Shown here: positions 18,084 through 25,404 of the stretch, one piece after another
Layout of the letters: each line of letters begins with the position of its first letter
Position numbering within the stretch: the first letter of the stretch is position 1
Origin: Chlamydiota bacterium
Lineage (GTDB): Bacteria > Chlamydiota > Chlamydiia > Chlamydiales > JAJFMA01
Assembly (NCBI GenBank): GCA_021772415.1
Contig: JAJFMA010000267.1
Location: 1 to 34,903 of the forward strand
DNA: 34,903 nt
Direction: 5' to 3'
Translations under genes and position numbers: made by a program
The notes under the pieces: generated by a model
Databases searched by the model: none
Seen by the model: the letters and a program-made list of their open reading frames with translations, nothing else
What the model was told of the DNA's origin: nothing

Positions 18084-19094
18084 TTACTGCTCTTGCTGTG
18101 CCTCACGTCGTCGTCGGCTTGCGTAGGCGGCCATTCCAAGCATTGCCGTCATTAGCAAGTAGGTTGATGGTTCAGGGATTGGAACGTTAGGTATCTCAAT
18201 CTCCTGTTCCTGCTGTTGTTGGGCGGACTGCTCGACAGCACCACTGCCTCCGCCTCCGCCGCCGAAGCCTCCGAAGCCTCCACCGCCGCCGCCGCCGCCG
18301 TAGCCGACGTACCCACTAGCGAGTAGACCTCCTTCTTCTTCACAGCAGCAATCGCAGCAGCAGTCTTCATCGTCTTCGTCACACATTTCTTCGCCGTCGC
18401 ATCCGCAGCTGTCGTCGTCGCTTCCGCAGGAATCGCCATCGCAGCTATTTTCGCTTCCGCACGATCCGCATCCACAGCATGAGCAGTCGCAGTCGCAGCT
18501 GCCGCCGTGACGATGTCCGCCGCTACCACGCTGGTTTAGGTCGTAGAAAGCCGCAAGCTGTTCGTCTTCCATGATCTCTGGAAGCTGCTCCATCGCGATA
18601 CCGCTGTCGGCATCCGCCAATATGATTGCCGGCACCGGCATATCACCTCCCATATCGAGGTTTACTTCGTTCATTGCAGTCAGATATTGATGCTGCTTAG
18701 CCATGAACTGTCGTTGTGTCTCCCTTCCAGCGTCCATGCCCATGGGAGACATGTTCTTCAATGCTGTCGGTGCCGTCCCCATATAGGGGTTTTCTAATAG
18801 GTGATTAGTCACCGCCACAAGCTCCAAATCCTGGATGTCCTGCAAGAAGGCCTGGTGGCCTACGCCGTACATACCGGTAATTCTAAGCAGGGGCGAATCG
18901 AAGCTAAACGACGTGGGACGTACTGTCTCCACTGCAAGCTCCGTAAAGGGTACCATCGATTGCTTATCCATGGACCCTGCCATCGCGGGGGACGGTGACA
19001 TCCCCTCCTCTGCGTGCATGTTTTGTGTCATCAGACACATGCCCATTATTAGGCTCATGCATAGCATTTTCATACATCGTTCTATTGTCATCAT
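18084..19094 (-). CDS. Exported Cys/Asp-rich protein with a PEP-CTERM sorting tail
   Basis: 336 residues of unknown function. It has an N-terminal signal peptide (about 1-28, ending MHA). A Met-rich, otherwise unremarkable region extends to about 185. Residues 190-251 form a strongly acidic Cys cluster with 18 cysteines (such as CDCDCSCCGCGSC and CCCDCCC), preceded by GGHRHGG. A Gly-rich stretch (about 255-284) and a Gln run (about 292-296) follow. The C-terminus is a textbook PEP-CTERM signal: PEPS at 307-310, a hydrophobic segment at about 311-325, and Arg327-330. Such tails are recognised by an exosortase; no exosortase gene lies in this window. Two adjacent ATGs follow GGAGG; the second is better spaced. 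The acidic thiols suggest metal binding or disulfide cross-linking (inference). Confidence 0.85.
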   Translation of the reverse strand: MMTIERCMKMLCMSLIMGMCLMTQNMHAEEGMSPSPAMAGSMDKQSMVPFTELAVETVRPTSFSFDSPLLRITGMYGVGHQAFLQDIQDLELVAVTNHLLENPYMGTAPTALKNMSPMGMDAGRETQRQFMAKQHQYLTAMNEVNLDMGGDMPVPAIILADADSGIAMEQLPEIMEDEQLAAFYDLNQRGSGGHRHGGSCDCDCSCCGCGSCGSENSCDGDSCGSDDDSCGCDGEEMCDEDDEDCCCDCCCEEEGGLLASGYVGYGGGGGGGGFGGFGGGGGGSGAVEQSAQQQQEQEIEIPNVPIPEPSTYLLMTAMLGMAAYASRRRREAQQEQ

Positions 19095-19690
19095 TGCCTC
19101 CGTTTCGACACTAGCCTGTCAAAATTGCTATGAGTCGCGAGACCTCCCCCAAAAGAGAGAGCTCGCATCAGCGCTAAGAGTGCAAGAACGGTGCCATGCG
19201 ACTATTTGAAGTGTGTGAGTAATAAAAGGGTAATAATAGTAATATCAAAGTTATGATTTATTTATATTTATGTTGATACGCAGATGTTGGGATAGCCCGG
19301 GGTAAAGATCAAAATACATTCCGAGCCCTGCAGAGAGTTTAAAGAAATTGGCGTGATGATTTAGACAAGCGTACCGGAATACAAAAATTCGTTATGCCAC
19401 TGTGGTGCCCACACTCCTGTGGGCAATTCAAAGGACACTAACGTATAGCATAAGCTAGTGACTCCCGGCTTCTCATGTTCAATAGCATCTGCCTCATGAA
19501 GCCTCGCTAAAATCCCACAAGAATGTGGGCACCACAAAATATCAAATGCCTTAGTATTTGTGTGCAAAGCTAACGCTATCAGACTGCTTTTTGTCATCAT
19601 CGCTATTTCTTTACACTCTCGTAAGGCCTCAGGAGAGACCCCTTCGGGTTCTAGACAGTATCTCATTCTGCTGTAGTGCTTTAGGTCGAG
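19095..19690. other. 596-base intergenic region with repeat fragments, no gene
   Basis: From 19200 to 19280 it is AT-rich (probable upstream region of the PEP-CTERM gene). At 19285-19320 it carries a diverged fragment of the R1 element (TAGCCCGGGG, AAAATACATTC). At 19401-19536 there is a spaced inverted repeat. At 19603-19627 the TTTCTTTACACTCTCGTAAGG module recurs, followed by a CCCCTTCGGG hairpin. A 101-codon open frame crosses this repeat material and is not believed. Confidence 0.6.
19401..19536. repeat. Spaced inverted repeat of 23-base arms
   Basis: The arms at 19401-19423 and 19514-19536 are complementary at 21 of 23 positions (core TGTGGTGCCCACA). Each arm can also fold on itself (CCCACA/TGTGGG). 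The spacer of 90 bases has no gene. The CCCACA...TGTGGG core also forms the hairpins after clpC and metK. Confidence 0.75.
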
Positions 19691-20227
19691 TTAGCTATTC
19701 TTTTTCATGAGGCGGGAGGAAAAGACAAAGACGCTAGCAGCTAGAAATAAGCCAATGAAAAGGGTGAGTGATGCGCTGTCGCGTGTGGGGTCCTCTTCAA
19801 GCACAATCGCGTCATCGAGCTCGAAAAGAGCTTGGAGTTGACCATGTGTATCATACTTAGGTTTAGCATGAAAGGTCCCATCTACCGCGACGACCAAGCC
19901 GGGTGTGACCGAGCGTATTTCGCCTTTGACGCGAATTTGGTTGCGCGCGTGCTGTGCCGAACCCACACAGCAGGTTTTAAGATTGGGCTGGGGGGCTAGC
20001 ACCCATCCGCCATCATCACTTTGGTACAGAAAGCCGTGAACGGTGACTCTTTGATCTTGCCACTGTGCAAACGGGTCTTGGAGATCGTGTTCGTCGGTAG
20101 ACGACGGGGACCCTTGGGCTATTTGGGCTAGCTCGTGGACGGTGACGGCAGGCGGTGTCGGGCTTGCAGAGGACGCGGTGCACAGTCCGAAGGATAACAA
20201 GATTGCTGTGATAGAAAATTTTTTCAT
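19691..20227 (-). CDS. Exported single-pass membrane protein of unknown function
   Basis: 178 residues if begun at ATG 20227, where TTGAGGTG lies just upstream. An 18-codon N-terminal extension exists but has no ribosome-binding site and would bury the signal peptide. Residues 1-21 are a signal peptide (MKKFSITAILLSFGLC...). The middle (about 50-135) is beta-rich with QRVTVHGFLY, a WVLAP strand, a CC pair and IRVKGEI, and may be a small OB-like barrel. The C-terminus has one membrane segment (LTLFIGLFLAASVFVF) and a short basic end. I do not recognise the family. It is divergent from metK. Confidence 0.7.
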   Translation of the reverse strand: MKKFSITAILLSFGLCTASSASPTPPAVTVHELAQIAQGSPSSTDEHDLQDPFAQWQDQRVTVHGFLYQSDDGGWVLAPQPNLKTCCVGSAQHARNQIRVKGEIRSVTPGLVVAVDGTFHAKPKYDTHGQLQALFELDDAIVLEEDPTRDSASLTLFIGLFLAASVFVFSSRLMKKNS

Positions 20228-20268
20228 AGTGCACCTCAAGAGATGGAGCATAAAAGCGTTAATCTGCT

Positions 20269-20297
20269 TTGAAATTAGCACAGCGATCTTTTATGCT
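20269..20297 (+). promoter_or_regulatory. Strong candidate metK promoter
   Basis: TTGAAA and TATGCT are separated by exactly 17 bases, 44 bases upstream of the metK ATG. Both boxes are near consensus. The short leader leaves no room for a SAM riboswitch. Confidence 0.6.
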
Positions 20298-20341
20298 GTA
20301 CCGTCACACATCAAATAACGAAACAGGAACTAGAAATCAAT

Positions 20342-21523
20342 ATGAGCCATTACCTATTTACATCCGAAGCGGTATCTCTCGGACATCCCGACAAAGTTGC
20401 CGACCAAATTTCCGATGCCGTGCTCGATGCTTGCTTAGCTCAGGATCCGCACTCTAAAGTCGCATGCGAAACACTAGTAAGTACTGGTTTAGTGGTTTTA
20501 GCCGGCGAGATCACCACCAATGCTGTCTTCGACATCCGTGAAGTTGTGCGCCAAACCATTAAAGAGATCGGCTATCGTGATTGCATGTCCGGCTTCGATC
20601 ACCATTCGTGTGGAATCATCACTACCATCAATCGGCAGTCTCCTGATATTGCGATGGGAGTCAACGAAGGCGAAGGTCTCCATAAGGAGCAGGGTGCCGG
20701 TGACCAGGGGCTCATGTTTGGCTTTGCCTGTAACGATACCTCCGAGCTGATGCCGCTGCCCATTATGCTGGCGCATCGTCTGCAAACGGAACTTCGGCGC
20801 GCGCGTGAGTCGGGAGAGCTTCCCTATTTGCGTCCTGACGCCAAAAGCCAGGTGACGGTGGAGTATGATGAGGATCATAACCCTGTACGTGTCCACACTG
20901 TTGTTATATCTACAATGCATGGTCAGGAAGTGGAGCACAGTACACTTTCTGAAGACGTGAAGCAGCTGGTGAAGAAAGTGATTCCTGACGATCTTCTTAA
21001 TGACGACACCCTCTACTACATCAACCCTACAGGGCGTTTTGTTCTGGGTGGACCAGAGGTAGACTGTGGCCTGACAGGACGCAAACTGATGGTCGATACC
21101 TATGGCGGTATGGGACGTCATGGCGGTGGAGCCTTCTCAGGTAAAGATCCTACCAAAGTGGACCGTAGCGCCTCGTATGCTGCGCGCTATGTGGCAAAGA
21201 ATATTGTGGCAGCGCAGCTTGCGCGCCGCTGTGAGGTGCAAGTATCCTACGCTATCGGTGTTCCTAAGCCCGTGTCGATCAAAATCGATACCTTTGGTAC
21301 TGGCACCGTTCCAGAGCAACTTCTTGCGCGTGCTGTGTCATTGGTCTTTGATCTGACTCCTAAGGGTATTGTGGATATGCTAGATCTAAAGCGTCCCATC
21401 TATAAAAATACCGCTCAAGGTGGGCACTTTGGCCGCCACGAGCCCGAGTTTACGTGGGAGCGCACCGACCGCGTCGAGACACTAATCAAAGCGGTGAAAC
21501 AAGAATCCTTCACCGTCAGCTAA
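20342..21523 (+). CDS. metK: S-adenosylmethionine synthetase
   Basis: 393 residues, the normal length. It makes SAM from methionine and ATP in the cytoplasm. Clear family motifs are GHPDK at 14-18, EITT near 56-59, the signature [12 protein letters not shown] at 118-129, and the P-loop-like [17 protein letters not shown] near 260-276. The start ATG is preceded by AGGAAC at a rather long distance. It is a single gene with its own promoter and a hairpin after the stop. C. trachomatis has no metK and imports SAM, so this organism appears less dependent on its host in this respect. SAM would serve HemN and methyltransferases. Confidence 0.97.
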   Translation: MSHYLFTSEAVSLGHPDKVADQISDAVLDACLAQDPHSKVACETLVSTGLVVLAGEITTNAVFDIREVVRQTIKEIGYRDCMSGFDHHSCGIITTINRQSPDIAMGVNEGEGLHKEQGAGDQGLMFGFACNDTSELMPLPIMLAHRLQTELRRARESGELPYLRPDAKSQVTVEYDEDHNPVRVHTVVISTMHGQEVEHSTLSEDVKQLVKKVIPDDLLNDDTLYYINPTGRFVLGGPEVDCGLTGRKLMVDTYGGMGRHGGGAFSGKDPTKVDRSASYAARYVAKNIVAAQLARRCEVQVSYAIGVPKPVSIKIDTFGTGTVPEQLLARAVSLVFDLTPKGIVDMLDLKRPIYKNTAQGGHFGRHEPEFTWERTDRVETLIKAVKQESFTVS

Positions 21524-21533
21524 ATTATCATGA

Positions 21534-21560
21534 CGCCCACAGTTCGCTGTGGGTGCTCTT
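21534..21560 (+). terminator. Probable metK terminator
   Basis: A CCCACAG-TTCG-CTGTGGG hairpin with flanking G-U and C-G pairs starts ten bases after the stop. The T tract (TGCTCTTCT) is imperfect. Confidence 0.55.
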
Positions 21561-21582
21561 CTAAGATAAACTTCTTTTTTCC

Positions 21583-21702
21583 GGCGGCCTGAAAGGCCAG
21601 CAAGATGTATAGCCCCGGGTGTAGCCCGGCGCTACACATCTTGTCAGCCCTTCGGGTTTCAAAAAGGAGTCTTGCTCCTATTTTTTTACACTCTTGTAAG
21701 GG
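21583..21702. repeat. Composite palindromic repeat, copy R3 (upstream of the P450 gene)
   Basis: Module M1 at 21583-21615 (33 bases) matches 23530-23562 in inverted orientation with one mismatch. A hairpin with 13-base arms (one mismatch) lies at 21601-21643 around CCCCGGGTGTAGCCCGG. Module M2 at 21645-21674 (30 bases) matches 23360-23389 in inverted orientation with two mismatches, and weaker similarity continues to about 21702. Together with R2 it brackets the P450 gene. Confidence 0.9.
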
Positions 21703-21745
21703 CGATTTGTAGCCCCTATTCATGCTTACGTCCTCCTTACAACAA

Positions 21746-21786
21746 GTTGACATAAAATTATTTATTGACAATTGTCGCATGTCAAC
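21746..21786. promoter_or_regulatory. Promoter/operator-like array of TTGACA/TGTCAA sites before the P450 gene
   Basis: GTTGACAT at 21746-21753 and ATGTCAAC at 21779-21786 are perfect inverted partners. A second TTGACA at 21765-21770 lies between them and is part of the palindrome GACAATTGTC (21767-21776). The two TTGACA boxes are 18 bases apart. The right-hand TTGACA could be a -35 box, but its -10 candidate is weak. The array ends 17 bases before the start codon, well placed for a repressor. Confidence 0.5.
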
Positions 21787-21803
21787 ATAACTGGAGCCGA
21801 TTC

Positions 21804-23240
21804 ATGGAAGACGTACTAGCATCACCGAAAGTGACTGAGGTTAGATTAGAGCAGGATTCTAACCCTACAGGTTGGGGTGGGTACCTTCTGCACGGGATGT
21901 GGGGCAACTTATACCACCGCCTCCAGGATAACTGGACTTTTGTAAGCCAACATGGAAATGTACTAGGGGCTCTAAAGGCAAATCACAGGGAAGACGCGCC
22001 GCTAACGTCACTTAGGCCCTTAATGCGGACCTTGCATATTGTGCAAGACCCTGCGGCGATGAAGGCCGTGCTTAACCATCCCCGAAATAGTGACTTCTTT
22101 AGTCTCGGCGCAGAGGCCGATAAGCATCCGATTCTGCAGCTTGTCAACGAGATATTCCCTGGACTCAATCTTGGAGCAGATGATCTCGTTCTATCCAGTT
22201 CTAAAGATGTACATAAAGCTCTGCGCAAAGAAATTCGGCCTTCTTTTTCCGCTGAAGGAGTAGCGAAGGTTCAGGATCGTATCAATGAGATCATCGGTAC
22301 ACGCGTGGCGGAATGGGGTGATACGGGAACCATATGCCTGACAACAGAGGCCCACAAGCTCTCAGCAGAGGTGATAGGCAAGGCGTTTTTGGGGGCAACA
22401 GACGAGGACTTCTCGGACATTGCGGGTGCCATCCAAACACTCGTCAACTACATGGGAAAGCTATACTTCATGAAGGCGCCTTTCCGTCAGATAATCGGTC
22501 TAATGGATTGGTACACCGGAAAAGTCACTATAGACCGTGAAGAGATTGATGCAGCGCTAAAGGTAGTCCGCGACAAGAGCGAAGAAATCTATAACAATCC
22601 CCAAGAAGGGACCATCATCCACAACATGCTCCAGAATGGGGACTTTACGGAACAGCAGGTGAAAGGGATGATCTTCATGATTCTCGTCGCGGGACAGGAA
22701 ACAACTGCAGGAGCCATTACATACATGCTGTTCAAATTGGCGCAGATGTCGGATTTGCAAGAAGAAGTGCGTTCCGGTGAGGTTCGACCTGATTGGATGC
22801 TAAAAGAAACAATGAGAAAATGTACTCCAGCAGCGGTTACGGGCCGCTTGGCACGTGTCCCCCTTAAACTGACGTTCAATTACAGCGATGGACACCACAT
22901 TAGTTTCAGTATAGATAAAGGCAGCGCGTTGGCTGCGGGACACTATTTTGCTGCTCGAAGTTCCGAAAGCGGAGGGGAAAACCCGGACGCTTTTGATCCA
23001 AGGCGCTGGGAAGACAATAAGACCCACCCTATGTCTTTACCGTTCGTTCCATTTGGATGGGGACCCACACAATGTCCGGGAGCATCGCTCGCTTGGTATG
23101 AATTGGAGCAAGTTCTTACTACCAGCCTGTCGGGATACAAGCTCTCCACAGATCGCGAAGATGAGCCGCCGATGGTCTTGGGATTTACTGGCAAATTCAA
23201 GGATTCAGTTAATTTGACCCTCGAAAAAATCGAAGGCTGA
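21804..23240 (+). CDS. Cytochrome P450
   Basis: 478 residues. The start is ATG 21804, with CTGGAG seven bases upstream; a TTG 13 codons earlier lies inside the operator-like sequence. It is a haem-thiolate monooxygenase by family. Signatures in order are the oxygen-activating I-helix AGQETT at 296-301, the K-helix ExxR as ETMR at 335-338, the meander FDPRRW at 397-402, and the haem loop FGWGPTQCPG at 417-426 with ligand Cys424. Thr422 replaces the Arg or His usual two residues before the Cys. There is no N-terminal membrane anchor, so it is probably soluble. The substrate is unknown, and no ferredoxin or reductase gene is nearby. It is bracketed by inverted composite repeats (R3 and R2), which suggests acquisition as a cassette. 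Confidence 0.92.
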   Translation: MEDVLASPKVTEVRLEQDSNPTGWGGYLLHGMWGNLYHRLQDNWTFVSQHGNVLGALKANHREDAPLTSLRPLMRTLHIVQDPAAMKAVLNHPRNSDFFSLGAEADKHPILQLVNEIFPGLNLGADDLVLSSSKDVHKALRKEIRPSFSAEGVAKVQDRINEIIGTRVAEWGDTGTICLTTEAHKLSAEVIGKAFLGATDEDFSDIAGAIQTLVNYMGKLYFMKAPFRQIIGLMDWYTGKVTIDREEIDAALKVVRDKSEEIYNNPQEGTIIHNMLQNGDFTEQQVKGMIFMILVAGQETTAGAITYMLFKLAQMSDLQEEVRSGEVRPDWMLKETMRKCTPAAVTGRLARVPLKLTFNYSDGHHISFSIDKGSALAAGHYFAARSSESGGENPDAFDPRRWEDNKTHPMSLPFVPFGWGPTQCPGASLAWYELEQVLTTSLSGYKLSTDREDEPPMVLGFTGKFKDSVNLTLEKIEG

Positions 23241-23329
23241 GTACCGCGTGGTGAGCGCTTTGCCCTAGCTCTGAGTCGAATTAGACCCCTTTGAGTTTCG
23301 CTCTACTTGGCTCCCTGTAAAGCAATGTT

Positions 23330-23562
23330 ACGCTTCGCAAGGGTGCAAAGAAATAGGTACAAGACTCCTTTTTGAGGCCCGAAGGGCTGTAACCTGCATA
23401 GCCTGGGGCGTAGCCCCAGGTAGGCTAATTAGGCTTCTGAGCGCTGTAAGTGCGACACATTAACACGAAACATGTGTCGCACTTACAGCGCTCAGAAGAT
23501 GTTTTTTCTTTCACCCCGGGCTACGCCCGGGGCTATACATCTTGCTGGCCCTTCAGGCCGCC
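23330..23562. repeat. Composite palindromic repeat, copy R2 (downstream of the P450 gene)
   Basis: In order it holds the inverted M2 module (23360-23389, extending weakly back to 23330), a CCTGGGGC/GCCCCAGG hairpin (23402-23420), the 23-base-arm palindrome (23438-23460 and 23472-23494), a CCCCGGGC/GCCCGGGG hairpin (23514-23532) and the inverted M1 module (23530-23562). From 23374 to about 23500 it is nearly the reverse complement of 1-160 (R1), yet the central loop keeps the same orientation as in R1 (both end CGAAAC). Confidence 0.9.
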
Positions 23563-23726
23563 GAATCAAAATGCTAGCTTGGATTACAGAAACGAATTCA
23601 GTCACCTGGCCCATCTCCTGACACAAGTTGTTACTTATGTCATGATACAGAACACAGATAGGCAACCCATCGGGCCTCAGGACGGATTTGTCCATAGACG
23701 AATTGACCACCGAGTCCCATTGATCC

Positions 23727-23818
23727 CATTTCTTCTTCCTCTTTATTCCTCTTCTTCCTCGCTTCCTGCTATTTCTTTTTCAGGAATAGACGAACACGAG
23801 GAATGAAGAAGAAGACGG
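23727..23818 (-). terminator. Imperfect hairpin after murI
   Basis: CTTCTTCCTC..ATTCCTC..CCTG pairs with CAGGAAT..GAGGAATGA.GAAGAAG. It lies about 80 bases past the murI stop and could end the pal-lysM-murI transcript. Like other hairpins here, its arms are made of short iterated words (GGAAGAA). Confidence 0.45.
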
Positions 23819-23896
23819 CCCCTTGTCATGGCATTGCTCTGCCACCCTAGAGTTGATTGCACAGGTGTTCAAAGTGTGAGCACTACAAGGCTGCTT

Positions 23897-24721
23897 TTAG
23901 GTGAGGGCAGCTTCCAAGAGGCTGACTTGCTGAACCCCATGCATATCGCTGCTAAGGATTCCGGAAGCGAGCCGTTGGAAGTGTTCTGGAGCATCTGTGA
24001 CGTAGTAGGAAGGAGCAGGTGCCTCTAGGCTTTGGCAAAGAAGATGACTGTCATTTAGTAGCCTTTTGAGGGCCTGTGCACATGCTGCTGCAGCATCGAC
24101 AATGTGTATGTATGGGCCTAAAAGGTCGTTTAAGAGCGGCTGTAGAATCGGGTAGTGCGTACAGCCTAGGATGACGGTGTCGCACTGAGCTTCTAGAATA
24201 GGTTGGATGTAGCTCTGTGCAATTAAGCGCGCCGCAGGGTGTTCTTGAAAGCGCTCCTCGACCAACGGCACAAACAGGGGGCACTCTAATGCTAGGACCT
24301 TTGCGTCTGGCAGACGGGCCAAGATGGCTCTTTGATAGGTCTCTGAGCGTATTGTTCCTCGCGTGCCCAGCACAGCAATTTTCTTGGATTTCGTCTGTGC
24401 TACGGCAGCTTTGACTCCTGGTTCAACCACTCCAAGTACTGGTACAGAGGCAACGTCACGCAGAGTCTCGAGCGCATGTGCGGTGGCAGTGTTGCACGCG
24501 ACAACGATGGCTTTGACGTTATGTGCTTCCAGAAATCGTGCATCTTCCAGAGCGTAACGCGTGACAGTTTCGGGGCTTTTATCTCCGTAGGGCACTCTCG
24601 CGGTGTCCCCGAGATAAATTAGTGATTCACTAGGCAGCAGCTTCTGCACTGCGCGCAGTACGGTTAGGCCTCCGACCCCCGAGTCAAAGATACCGATGGG
24701 GTGTGACGCAGATGCGCTCAT
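23897..24721 (-). CDS. murI: Glutamate racemase
   Basis: 274 residues, full length. It interconverts L- and D-glutamate to supply D-Glu for the peptidoglycan stem peptide, in the cytoplasm. Signatures are GIFDSGVGGLTVL near 10-22, the first catalytic Cys76 in VVACNTA, and the second catalytic Cys187 in LGCTHYP, with the usual YLGDTARVPYG near 36-46. The start ATG overlaps the stop of the LysM gene by four bases (ATGA), so translation is probably coupled. Its place behind pal and the LysM protein groups envelope and cell-wall functions. C. trachomatis lacks a recognised murI, so this marks a more complete wall pathway. Confidence 0.95.
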   Translation of the reverse strand: MSASASHPIGIFDSGVGGLTVLRAVQKLLPSESLIYLGDTARVPYGDKSPETVTRYALEDARFLEAHNVKAIVVACNTATAHALETLRDVASVPVLGVVEPGVKAAVAQTKSKKIAVLGTRGTIRSETYQRAILARLPDAKVLALECPLFVPLVEERFQEHPAARLIAQSYIQPILEAQCDTVILGCTHYPILQPLLNDLLGPYIHIVDAAAACAQALKRLLNDSHLLCQSLEAPAPSYYVTDAPEHFQRLASGILSSDMHGVQQVSLLEAALT

Positions 24722-25395
24722 TGTGGGATCTTCAGCTTTTGGCCGATGAGGATCTTGTCGGAGCTGAGCTTGTTGTGTTCTTTAATGGCTTTGATGGTGG
24801 TGTTGTGTCGGCGTGCAATTTTCTCGAGCGAGTCGCCACTGACGACACTATAGGAGATTTCAGTCCCTTCGACACCTGAACTAGACGTTGTAGGGTCTTG
24901 CAGTGCTGTCACAAGAGACTGCACAGCTTTTTCCAGGGTGCTGAATTGCTGCGACTGCCCCGCCAAGGTCTCTTCGAGCTCTTTGAGCTGTGTGCTGTGT
25001 GCTTCGACGAGCTCGGCAACGGCGTTGGCTTGCTTTTGGAGACTATGTAAATCTTGGTTGAGCTTGTCGTTAACGCCGGCGACTTCAGCAACCTGGCTGT
25101 CAAGGTCGCTGGTATCAGCGTCTAACAGCTGAGCAACTTGCTTTTTAAGACTGTCGGCAGCACTGCGTGCTGCGTCGACGATCTCCTCTTGCTGCTCAAG
25201 GCGCTCTTCCAGCGTGCGTATTTCTTGCTCGTGGTTGGCGATCTCATAGCGCAGTGCTTTGACGACATCGTAGTCTTGTTGTGGCTGCTGGTAGCTATTG
25301 CCTCCGTAATAGGGGGCAGCGTAGGCGCCATCGAGGGCGCCGTACAATGAAAGCAAACCAATAAGGCTACACGTTAGAGTGTGAGGTCCCCTCAT
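24718..25395 (-). CDS. Secreted coiled-coil protein with C-terminal LysM domain
   Basis: 225 residues. A signal peptide (about 1-27, ending AYA) is followed by a short Tyr/Gln-rich stretch. A long coiled coil (about 43-165) carries heptads such as EQEIRTLEERLEQQEEIV. One LysM domain follows (about 180-224, SYSVVSGDSLEKIARRHNTTIKAIKEHN...LKIP), which binds peptidoglycan glycan chains. It sits directly after pal: the pal TAG overlaps its GGAG ribosome-binding site, nine bases before the ATG. This is the slot held by cpoB/ybgF in proteobacterial tol-pal operons and by a LysM protein (CT601, from memory) in C. trachomatis. It probably couples Tol-Pal to the cell wall (inference). Confidence 0.9.
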   Translation of the reverse strand: MRGPHTLTCSLIGLLSLYGALDGAYAAPYYGGNSYQQPQQDYDVVKALRYEIANHEQEIRTLEERLEQQEEIVDAARSAADSLKKQVAQLLDADTSDLDSQVAEVAGVNDKLNQDLHSLQKQANAVAELVEAHSTQLKELEETLAGQSQQFSTLEKAVQSLVTALQDPTTSSSGVEGTEISYSVVSGDSLEKIARRHNTTIKAIKEHNKLSSDKILIGQKLKIPQ

Positions 25396-25404
25396 GAGAG
25401 TCTC

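Larger units (their letters stand above)
23241..23896. other. 656-base intergenic region: repeat R2, then non-coding sequence
   Basis: 23241-23329 has no recognisable feature. 23330-23562 is the composite repeat R2. 23563-23726 and 23819-23896 hold no supported gene. A 72-codon leftward frame (23492-23710) starts beyond the repeat and reads through it, without a ribosome-binding site. A purine/pyrimidine-biased hairpin lies at 23727-23818. Confidence 0.55.

Noticed and set aside
18152-18529. A 125-codon leftward Ala-rich open frame
   Set aside because: It overlaps the Cys/Gly-rich part of the PEP-CTERM gene in another frame and lacks a translation start signal.
19361-19666. A 101-codon leftward open frame
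   Set aside because: It runs entirely through repeat modules (the spaced inverted repeat and TTTCTTTACACTCTC), has no ribosome-binding site and shows no protein-like pattern.
20228-20341. A possible SAM riboswitch before metK
   Set aside because: The leader from the candidate promoter to the ATG is only about 40 bases, too short for any known SAM riboswitch class.
23492-23710. A 72-codon leftward open frame, considered as a transposase remnant
   Set aside because: It ends inside repeat R2 and lacks a ribosome-binding site; no transposase motif can be seen.
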